Source of the DNA: Saccharomonospora piscinae
GTDB taxonomy: Bacteria > Actinomycetota > Actinomycetes > Mycobacteriales > Pseudonocardiaceae
Reading direction: 5' to 3'
DNA length: 64,000 nucleotides
Assembly (NCBI RefSeq): GCF_005862235.1
Contig: NZ_VCEK01000001.1
Location: 558,001 to 622,000, forward strand
Part shown: piece by piece, positions 27,401-33,808 of the stretch
Numbering within the stretch: position 1 is the stretch's first letter
Layout of the letters: the number at the start of each line of letters is the position of its first letter
Translations under genes and position numbers: made by a program
The notes under the pieces: model-generated
What the model was told of the DNA's origin: nothing
The model's database searches: none
Seen by the model: the letters and a program-made list of their open reading frames with translations, nothing else

Positions 27401-27687
27401 GTGAGTTGCAGGCTGGCCGAGCCCTTCGGGCACAGCCGCCCCCGGCTGACGGGCGAGTCGGGATCGCCCTCGATGTGGGTGACCTCGCCGTCCTTGACGT
27501 AGACGTTCTGCGCGCAACCCACCGCGCAGTACGGGCAGATGGACTTCACGACCTTGTCGGCGCCGCTGGTGCGGGGCGTGAGGGACTCACTGACCCGGCT
27601 CTTGGCCGCCGCGCCGCGTCCCGTGCGGTCGCCGTCCGTGAACTGGCGCAGGACCGGCCAGCTCTCGATCCACCGTCGAGGTCCCAT
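24430..27687 (-). CDS. fdhA: formate dehydrogenase catalytic subunit, selenocysteine-containing (UGA at 27121-27123)
   Basis: The coding frame is continuous from ATG 27687 to 24430 except for one in-frame TGA at codon 189, within the motif NQARI-U-HSSTVPSLGTSFGRGG. This matches the active-site selenocysteine position of FdnG/FdhF, so the product is a 1,085-residue Mo/W-bis-MGD selenoprotein, not two ORFs. N-terminal CPYCAVGC plus a later CPKG motif bind a [4Fe-4S] cluster. The C-terminal MopB domain ends in the molydopterin-binding region. No twin-arginine signal with a hydrophobic core is seen. AGGGGAA precedes ATG 27687. A SECIS-like hairpin follows the UGA, and the sel genes lie at 33.8-38.1 kb. 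Confidence 0.95.
27091..27123 (-). promoter_or_regulatory. bacterial SECIS-like element downstream of the Sec codon
   Basis: Eleven nucleotides after the UGA (27121-27123) the minus strand reads GGTTCCCAGTTTGGGGACC (27091-27109). It folds as a 7-bp stem (one G-U pair) with a 5-nt AGUUU loop. Position and size fit a bacterial SECIS recognised by SelB. Confidence 0.8.
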
Positions 27688-27844
27688 CGCGTTCCCCTCG
27701 CCTCTCGGCCGGGTTCCGGGTCCGATCTCGATCACCCGGGCGGGTGCTTCTCTCGATCAAACCATGCCGTCGGCGATGACGCACGGGGAACGCCACCGTG
27801 TCCGCAGCCCACGTCGCCGTGTTCGCACCGCACGATGCGGACTC

Positions 27845-27907
27845 GACTACGCAGACTGCGGACACGGCTACGCAACTTGAGGACACGGCTACGCAGGCTG
27901 CGGACAC
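27845..27907. repeat. three 21-bp tandem repeats in the fdh / flavodoxin intergenic region
   Basis: Units at 27845-27865, 27866-27886 and 27887-27907 share the pattern G(A/G)CTACGCANNCTTG-like followed by GGACAC. If translated in the downstream frame they would give heptads TADTATQ/LEDTATQ. A good ribosome binding site and ATG lie after them (27957), so they are more likely 5' leader sequence. Confidence 0.65.
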
Positions 27908-27956
27908 GGGTCGTTCGGCCCTGCCCACGCAGGGCGCGGCGGGTGAGGCTGGCGCC

Positions 27957-28475
27957 ATGCGAGCACTGGTCGTGTACGAGTCCTGTTTCGGCAACACGCG
28001 AGCCGTCGCCGAGGCGGTGGGCGACGGGCTCGGCGAGCACGCCAGGGTCGAGCTGGTTGAGGTGGGCGAGGCCGCCGAGGAGATCGCTGACGGCGTCGAC
28101 CTGCTCGTCGTGGGAGCGCCGACCCATGCGTTCGGGATGAGCAGGCCCGCGACGCGCCGCGACGCCGAACAGCGCGCGCAGCGCGCCGGTGCGCATCTGT
28201 TGTCGCGCGAGCGCGGGGTCAGGGAGTGGGTCGCGGCACTGCGCCTGCCGAAGGGGACCGACGTGGCGGCGTTCGACACCAAGATCTGGCGTCCCCGGCT
28301 ACCGGGTTCCGCGGCGAAGGCGCTTGGTCGCCGGCTGAGCGCCGCGGGTGGGCAGCTCGCGGCCCCACCGCTCAGCTTCTACGTCGACGACGCGCTGGGG
28401 CCGCTCCTCGACGGCGAGCTCGCCCGCGCCCACGACTGGGGAGCCCGCCTGGCCGGGCGGCTGGCGGCACACTGA
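27957..28475 (+). CDS. flavodoxin domain protein
   Basis: A 172-residue flavodoxin-like protein. The N-terminal phosphate-binding loop is VVYESCFGNTRAVAEAV, with LLVVGAPTHAFGM as the second FMN-binding loop. ATG 27957 is supported by GGTGAGG. A frame open upstream to GTG 27798 would add a repeat-coded N-terminus, which I consider less likely. It is divergent from the formate dehydrogenase operon. It may be an electron carrier or a menaquinone/heme-related protein; its partner is unknown. Confidence 0.88.
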   Translation: MRALVVYESCFGNTRAVAEAVGDGLGEHARVELVEVGEAAEEIADGVDLLVVGAPTHAFGMSRPATRRDAEQRAQRAGAHLLSRERGVREWVAALRLPKGTDVAAFDTKIWRPRLPGSAAKALGRRLSAAGGQLAAPPLSFYVDDALGPLLDGELARAHDWGARLAGRLAAH

Positions 28476-28509
28476 GGACAAACCAACGCCGCCATCGCCG
28501 CCGTCGGGT

Positions 28510-28788
28510 TCACTCGGGCGAGGCGGTCTCCAGCGGCCCCCGGCTGGGCGCACCCACCGACGCCTCCTTGCCGGGATGCACCCAGAGCACGACCTCGGCT
28601 CCCTCGACGGCGCCCGCCGTGCCCACCGGACGCTGGGCGGTGACGATGCCGGACATGGGCAGTTCGGTGCCGTCCGGCGGCACCGGGATGAGCCCGGCGC
28701 GCCGCACGATGTCAACGGCGTCGTCGGCGCCGAGGCCCACGACGTCGGGTACCTCGGTCACCGGTCGAGGTCCGTGCATGGCACTCAT
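28510..28788 (-). CDS. small PASTA domain protein
   Basis: A 92-residue protein containing a single PASTA domain (about residues 13-70: VPDVVGLGADDAVDIVRRAG, SGIVTAQRPVGTAGAVEGAEV, VVLWV). No signal peptide or transmembrane segment and no attached kinase or penicillin-binding domain. It is a stand-alone cytosolic-looking PASTA, a form seen in actinobacteria with unknown role. ATG 28788 lacks a Shine-Dalgarno; 28779 is an alternative. It is preceded on its strand by a large inverted repeat and the thioredoxin gene. Confidence 0.82.
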   Translation of the reverse strand: MSAMHGPRPVTEVPDVVGLGADDAVDIVRRAGLIPVPPDGTELPMSGIVTAQRPVGTAGAVEGAEVVLWVHPGKEASVGAPSRGPLETASPE

Positions 28789-28791
28789 TGT

Positions 28792-28835
28792 AAGTGCTCA
28801 CGAACGCGAACGGCAGTACGCGATCGTGAGCACTT
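28792..28835. repeat. 17-bp-arm inverted repeat between trx and PASTA genes
   Basis: AAGTGCTCACGA (28792-28803) is the exact inverse of TCGTGAGCACTT (28824-28835). Pairing continues inward for four more bases past one mismatch (ACGCG against CGCGA). It lies 16 bp beyond the thioredoxin stop and 4 bp before the PASTA start, so it can be a terminator, an operator or a dispersed palindrome. Confidence 0.7.
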
Positions 28836-28850
28836 CGGCTGTCACGGCAC

Positions 28851-29210
28851 TCAGCTGGCGCGTTCGATCTCGACGCGTACTTCGGCCATGTCGACCTGCC
28901 GCACCTTCTCGATCAGGTCGTCGAGCGCGGGCGCGGGCAGCGCGCCGGGCTCGGCGTAGAGCACGACGCCGTCGCGCACAGCCAGCAGCGTGGGGATCGA
29001 CGAGATGCCGAACGCCTGGGCCAGTTCCACCTGCGCCTCGGTGTCCACCTTGCCGAAGGTGATGTCCGGGTTGCGCTCGGACGCCTGCTCGAACACGGGG
29101 GCGAAGGTCCGGCACGGGCCACACCACGACGCCCAGAAGTCGACGAACACCGTTCCGTCGCCGCCGACGATCTCGTTGAAGTTGTCGCTGGTCAGTTCGA
29201 CTGTCGCCAC
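28851..29210 (-). CDS. trxA: thioredoxin
   Basis: A 119-residue thioredoxin with the active site WASWCGPCRT, the cis-proline segment SSIPTLLAVRDG and FVDFWASWCGP preceding the redox Cys pair. It is a cytosolic disulfide reductase. GTG 29210 gives the usual length and follows GAGG; the frame's upstream extension is not thioredoxin-like. No thioredoxin reductase is adjacent. The C-terminus VRQVDMAEVRVEIERAS is slightly extended compared with E. coli TrxA. Confidence 0.95.
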   Translation of the reverse strand: MATVELTSDNFNEIVGGDGTVFVDFWASWCGPCRTFAPVFEQASERNPDITFGKVDTEAQVELAQAFGISSIPTLLAVRDGVVLYAEPGALPAPALDDLIEKVRQVDMAEVRVEIERAS

Positions 29211-29286
29211 TGGGGGCCTCGCTCCCTGGTCTCGGGGGTGTTCTTCCTCGTCAACACGCGGAAGGAGCCCACCATTCCCGCGTCGA

Positions 29287-29673
29287 TCAGGGGTGGCGGC
29301 CTGCGAGGAGGCAGAACTCGTTGCCCTCCGGATCGGCGAGCACCACCCAGCTCTCATCGCCCTGGCCGACGTCGACGCGGTGAGCACCGAGATCGAGCAG
29401 CCGGGCGAGTTCGTCGTCCTGTTCCCTGTCCGTGGGATTGAGATCGATGTGGAGCCTGTTCTTGCCGGTCTTGCCCTCGGGTACCGGCGCGAACGTCAAC
29501 GTCGGCGGCACCGGGCCCGGCCGGCTCCTGCCCTCGGGCACGAGCGGGGAACCGATCGTGACGACTCCGCCCTCGTCGTCCTGCACCTCGTAGTCGAGGA
29601 CCGCACACCAGAAGCGGGCGAGGCCGTGCGGGTCGGCGCAGTCGATCGCGAGTTCGGTGAACTTGCTGCTCAT
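29287..29673 (-). CDS. VOC family (glyoxalase-like) protein
   Basis: A 128-residue protein of the vicinal oxygen chelate fold. Features include SKFTELAIDCADPHGLARFW, a central FAPVPEGKTGKNRLHIDLNP and the terminal ADPEGNEFCLLAG, where Glu and His provide metal contacts. Such small VOC proteins in actinobacteria are often unassigned; some are antibiotic-binding or dioxygenase-like. ATG 29673 is the true start; the large frame continuing to 32235 is a shadow of genes on the other strand. Confidence 0.9.
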   Translation of the reverse strand: MSSKFTELAIDCADPHGLARFWCAVLDYEVQDDEGGVVTIGSPLVPEGRSRPGPVPPTLTFAPVPEGKTGKNRLHIDLNPTDREQDDELARLLDLGAHRVDVGQGDESWVVLADPEGNEFCLLAGRHP

Positions 29674-29784
29674 GTCGGGCTCTCCCGGAGGTGTCGTGGA
29701 TTTCGCGACGAGCAGGTTAACCCGAGGGCAGCCCCCTCCATCAGCCGGGTAGAACACACGTTCGATCAGAGGTAGGCTTCGGCT

Positions 29785-30423
29785 ATGGACCTCGCACTCC
29801 AGGGTTCGCTGTTCGACGCGCTCGGTCCCGGTGACCAGCCGTCGCTGCGACCGCTCGACGGCGTGCGCCGGACGGCGCTGAGCCACGGCGCATGGATCGA
29901 CGTCCTGCCCGGCTGGCTGTCGGGCGCCGACGCGCTGTTCGAACGGCTGGCCCAGGACGTGCCCTGGCGGGCCGAGCGCCGCGTGATGTACGACCAGACG
30001 GTGAGCGTGCCCCGGCTGCTCTGCTTCTACGACGAGCACGACACGCTGCCGGAGCCGGTCCTGACCGCGGCGCGGTCGGCGTTGACGGCCCGCTACGAGT
30101 CCGAGCTGGGGGAACCCTTCCGCACGGCGGGGCTGTGTTACTACCGCGACGGCCGCGACAGTGTCGCCTGGCACGGCGACCGCATCGGCCGGGGCAGGCG
30201 GGAGGACACGATGGTCGCGATCCTGTCGGTCGGAGCTCCGCGGGCCCTGCTGCTGCGGCCGCGGTTCGGCGGCGGCGCGTCGGTACGCCACCAGCTCGGG
30301 CACGGCGACCTCATCGTGATGGGCGGCTCCTGCCAGCGCACCTGGGAGCACGCGATCCCGAAGACCACCAAGCCGGTCGGGCCCCGGATCAGCATCCAGT
30401 TCCGGCCGCGCGGGGTGCGCTGA
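29785..30423 (+). CDS. AlkB-like 2-oxoglutarate/Fe(II) dioxygenase
   Basis: A 212-residue member of the AlkB family. The iron ligands HxD are in WHGDRIGRG, the distal His in TWEHAIPK, and the 2-oxoglutarate-binding Arg in RISIQFR, all intact. The nucleotide-recognition lid is suggested by VPRLLCFYDEHDTLPEP. It probably removes alkyl groups from DNA or RNA bases. It lies upstream of the ATP-grasp/CocE pair but 72 bp away, so cotranscription is only possible. Confidence 0.92.
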   Translation: MDLALQGSLFDALGPGDQPSLRPLDGVRRTALSHGAWIDVLPGWLSGADALFERLAQDVPWRAERRVMYDQTVSVPRLLCFYDEHDTLPEPVLTAARSALTARYESELGEPFRTAGLCYYRDGRDSVAWHGDRIGRGRREDTMVAILSVGAPRALLLRPRFGGGASVRHQLGHGDLIVMGGSCQRTWEHAIPKTTKPVGPRISIQFRPRGVR

Positions 30424-30495
30424 GCACGCCCGGTTTGCCCGGCGTGTGGCGGGACAACCTGTGCGGGGACGTGCCGCTCCCGCAGGAGGTGGGTC

Positions 30496-31770
30496 GTGGT
30501 CGCGAACGTCTTCGTGCTCGGGTTGGACGAGGGCAACGCCGCGGTGCTGCACCGCCTGCCCGGTGCGGCGCGGCTGCGGTTCCACGCCCTGCTCGACGTG
30601 GCGGAGGTGCGCATCGGCCACAGCGACTTCCGGCGCTGCCTGGCGCACGCGCAGGAGCGGCTGGCCGGCTTCGACGGGCCGGTCGACGCGATCACCGGCT
30701 ACTGGGACTTCCCGGTGACCTCCCTGGTGCCGGTGTTGTGCGAGGACTACGGCCTGCCCAGCACCAGCCTCGAATCGGTCGTGAAGTGCGAGCACAAGTA
30801 CTGGAGCAGGCTGGAACAGCTCCGGGTCACCGACGCCTGCCCTCGGTTCGGGCTTCTCGACCTGCGTGCCCGCGAACCGCGACTGCCCGACGGGCTCGAC
30901 TTTCCCGTGTGGGTGAAGCCGGTGAAGTCGGCGTCGTCGAAGTTCGCCTACCGGGTGGCCGACGAGCGGCAGCTGACCCGCGCGGTCGCCGAGGTGCGGG
31001 AGGGCATCGGCACGGTGGGCGGCCCGTTCGACGCGGTGCTCGAACGGGTGAACCTGCCGCCGGAGGTCGCGAAGGCCGGTGCGCGGGCGTGCCTGGCCGA
31101 GGAGGCCGTCGACGGCGCCCAGGTCACCGTGGAGGGCTACCGGCACCACCACGAGCCGCACGTGTACGGGGTCGTGGACTCGGTCCGGTATCCGGGCGAG
31201 TCGAGTTTCCTGCGCTACCACTACCCGTCCACGCTCCCGGCGGAGCTGATCCACCGGGTGTCGGACATCGCGAAGGCGATCGTGGTGCGGGTGGGGTTGC
31301 GTTCCACCACGTTCGATGTCGAGTTCTTCGTCGACACCGACTCGGGCCGGGTGTGGGTGCTGGAGGTCAATCCCCGGCTGTCCCAGTCGCACGCCCGGCT
31401 GTTCGAGCAGGTCGACGGCGTGTCGAACCTGCACTGCATGGTGAGCCTGGCGCTCGGGCACGATCCGGAGATGCCGCACCGCGAGGGCGGCTACGCCGTG
31501 GCGGCCAAGTGGTTCCTGCGCCGCTTCCACGACGGTGTGGTGCGCAGGGTGCCCTCCGCCGACGAGATCGCCGCCGTTGAGCGCGACCTCGGCGGTGTGA
31601 CCGTCGAGCTGACGACCGAGCCGGGCACGCGGCTGTCCGAGCAGTACGCCAGGGACAGCTACAGCTACGAACTGGCCGACATTCACGTGGCCGCCGACGG
31701 CGAGGCGGAGCTCATCGGCAAGTACGAACGCTGCGTCGCCTCGCTTCGGTTCGAGATCGACGACGTCTGA
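30496..31770 (+). CDS. ATP-grasp domain protein
   Basis: A 424-residue ATP-grasp ligase-like protein. An N-terminal domain (about 1-110) is followed by the ATP-grasp fold: FPVWVKPVKSASSKFAYRV binds ATP, ERVNLPPEVAKAGA..EEAVDGAQVTVEGY is the hinge, and DVEFFVDTDSGRVWVLEVNP plus RLSQSH carries the Mg-binding Glu/Asn. A C-terminal beta-rich domain ends SLRFEIDDV. It forms amide-type bonds via an acyl phosphate. GTG 30496 follows AGGAGGT. The hydrolase gene follows 13 bp later, suggesting a shared ligation/hydrolysis job. Confidence 0.85.
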   Translation: MVANVFVLGLDEGNAAVLHRLPGAARLRFHALLDVAEVRIGHSDFRRCLAHAQERLAGFDGPVDAITGYWDFPVTSLVPVLCEDYGLPSTSLESVVKCEHKYWSRLEQLRVTDACPRFGLLDLRAREPRLPDGLDFPVWVKPVKSASSKFAYRVADERQLTRAVAEVREGIGTVGGPFDAVLERVNLPPEVAKAGARACLAEEAVDGAQVTVEGYRHHHEPHVYGVVDSVRYPGESSFLRYHYPSTLPAELIHRVSDIAKAIVVRVGLRSTTFDVEFFVDTDSGRVWVLEVNPRLSQSHARLFEQVDGVSNLHCMVSLALGHDPEMPHREGGYAVAAKWFLRRFHDGVVRRVPSADEIAAVERDLGGVTVELTTEPGTRLSEQYARDSYSYELADIHVAADGEAELIGKYERCVASLRFEIDDV

Positions 31771-31783
31771 AGCGGAGGCATTC

Positions 31784-33808
31784 GTGCGTACCGTCACCTC
31801 GCTGCCCCACAAGGTCCGCCGGGACGACCATCTCTGGGTCCCGCTGTCGGACGGCACGCGCCTGTCCGCGCGGGTGTGGCGGCCGGACTCGTCCGACGTC
31901 GAGCCGGTACCGGCCGTGCTCGAGTTCCTGCCGTACCGGCTCGGCGATCTGACCGCGCAGCGCGACTCGATCCACCACCCGTACCTCGCGGGCCACGGCT
32001 TCGCCGGCGTGCGTGTGGACCTGCGCGGGAGCGGCGACAGCGACGGCGTCCTCACCGACGAGTACACCGAGCAGGAGCTGCGGGACGGTGAGGAGGTGCT
32101 GGCGTGGCTGGCCGCGCAGCCGTGGTGTGACGGCAACACGGGCATGATGGGTATCTCGTGGGGCGGCTTCAACGCCCTGCAGCTCGCGGCGCGGCGCCCG
32201 CCGAGCCTGCGGGCCATCGCGACGCTCAGCTCCACCGACGACCGCTACGCCGACGACGTGCACTACATGGGTGGCTGCCTGCTGTCGGACAACCTGTCGT
32301 GGGCGTCGACGATGTTCGCCTACAACTCGTGCCCGCCGGACCCGGCCGTGGTGGGACACCGCTGGCGGGCGCTGTGGCGGGACCGGCTCGAAGGCTGCGA
32401 GCCGTGGCTGATCGAGTGGCTGCGGCACCAGCGGCGCGACGAGTACTGGCGGCACGGCTCGGTATGCGAGGACTATTCGGCCGTGGAGTGCGCGGTGCTC
32501 GCCGTCAGCGGCTGGGCCGACGGCTACTCCAACTCGGTGTTCCGTCTGCTGCGGCACCTGAGCGCGCCGAGGCAGGGGCTGATCGGGCCGTGGTCGCACA
32601 AGTATCCGCATCTGGGCAGGCCGGGTCCCGCGATCGGGTTCCTGCAGCAGCTGGTGCGCTGGTGGGAGCACTGGCTGGCCGGTGTGGACAACGGCGTGAT
32701 GGCCGAACCGATGCTGCGGATCTGGATGCAGGAGAGCGCGAAACCGGCCACGGCGTACGAGCAGCGGCCCGGGCGGTGGATCGGCGAGCCCGCGTGGCCG
32801 TCACCGCACGTGGCACCGACCGAACTGACGATGCTGCGCAACCGGCTCGTCACCCGCTCCGACGGCGACGTCCCCGAGGAGGAGCTGACGATCGAGTCGC
32901 CGCTGTCGGTCGGCCAGTTCGCGGGCAAGTGGTGCTCCTACAACGCTCCCCCGGACCTGCCCTACGACCAGCGGGAGGAGGACGGCGGTTCGCTGGTGTT
33001 CGACACCGACGTGCTCACCGACCGCCACGAGGTGCTGGGCTCCCCGGTGGTGAACCTGGAACTGAGCGCCGACCGGCCGAACGCCATGGTGACCGTGCGC
33101 CTGTCGGACGTCGCTCCCGAGGGCAGGGCCACGCGCGTGAGCTACGGCCTGCTCAACCTCACGCACCGCGACGGGCACGACCGCCCCGAGCCGCTGGAGC
33201 CGGGACGACGCTACCGGGTTTCGGTGCCGCTCAACGGTGTGGCGCAGGCGTTTCCCGCCGGGCACCGCATCCGGATCGCGGTGTCGACGTCGTACTGGCC
33301 CCTGGCCTGGCCACCGCCGGAGCCGGTGCGGCTGACCGTGTTCGCGGGCAGCAGTTCGGTGACGCTGCCGCTGCGGCCCGCGCGGGACGGTGAGACCGGG
33401 CCCGAGCCGTTCGACGAGCCGGAGGGAACACCGCCGGTTCCGGTGCAGCGGCTGGAACCGGGTGACGGGGGCTGGACGGTCTCCCGCGACCTGGTCGACT
33501 ACCGCTCGGCGCTCGACGTCGTGAAGGATCTCGGTGTCGTCCGCTTCGACGACACCGGCCTCGACGTGCGCCGCCGCGCCGACGAGCGCTACGAGTGGGT
33601 GGCCGACGACTTCGAGTCCGCGCGCGGCACGGTGGACTGGACCATGCGGTTCACCCGAGGAGACTGGGACGTCCGCACCACCACCCACACCACCCTCTCG
33701 TGTACCCCGACCGAGTTCGTCGTCCACGCCAGGCTGGACGCCTACGAGGGGGAGGTCCGGGTGCTGTCCCGCAACTGGCGTACCGCGATCCCCCGCGATC
33801 ACGTGTGA
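31784..33808 (+). CDS. CocE/NonD family hydrolase (X-prolyl dipeptidyl aminopeptidase fold)
   Basis: A 674-residue three-domain hydrolase. The alpha/beta part has VLEFLPYRLGD, the RVDLRGSGDSDG strand and the nucleophile elbow GISWGGFN. The cap and C-terminal jelly-roll (LSADRPNAMVTVRLSDVAPEG; GHRIRIAVSTSYWPLAW) are complete. The family includes cocaine esterase, acylase and X-Pro dipeptidyl peptidase, and glutaryl amidases. No signal peptide, so cytosolic. The 13-bp spacing from the ATP-grasp gene suggests an operon. The last 10 bp overlap the converging selB. Confidence 0.92.
   Translation: MRTVTSLPHKVRRDDHLWVPLSDGTRLSARVWRPDSSDVEPVPAVLEFLPYRLGDLTAQRDSIHHPYLAGHGFAGVRVDLRGSGDSDGVLTDEYTEQELRDGEEVLAWLAAQPWCDGNTGMMGISWGGFNALQLAARRPPSLRAIATLSSTDDRYADDVHYMGGCLLSDNLSWASTMFAYNSCPPDPAVVGHRWRALWRDRLEGCEPWLIEWLRHQRRDEYWRHGSVCEDYSAVECAVLAVSGWADGYSNSVFRLLRHLSAPRQGLIGPWSHKYPHLGRPGPAIGFLQQLVRWWEHWLAGVDNGVMAEPMLRIWMQESAKPATAYEQRPGRWIGEPAWPSPHVAPTELTMLRNRLVTRSDGDVPEEELTIESPLSVGQFAGKWCSYNAPPDLPYDQREEDGGSLVFDTDVLTDRHEVLGSPVVNLELSADRPNAMVTVRLSDVAPEGRATRVSYGLLNLTHRDGHDRPEPLEPGRRYRVSVPLNGVAQAFPAGHRIRIAVSTSYWPLAWPPPEPVRLTVFAGSSSVTLPLRPARDGETGPEPFDEPEGTPPVPVQRLEPGDGGWTVSRDLVDYRSALDVVKDLGVVRFDDTGLDVRRRADERYEWVADDFESARGTVDWTMRFTRGDWDVRTTTHTTLSCTPTEFVVHARLDAYEGEVRVLSRNWRTAIPRDHV

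Noticed and set aside
24373-28140. A 1,255-codon plus-strand open frame across the formate dehydrogenase region
   Set aside because: Low-complexity, Arg/Val/Gly-rich shadow of the minus-strand fdhA/fdhB genes, with no family motif; a normal effect of high GC.
29287-32235. A 982-residue protein containing the VOC domain
   Set aside because: Only the last 128 residues look like protein; the rest is antisense to AlkB, ATP-grasp and CocE genes.
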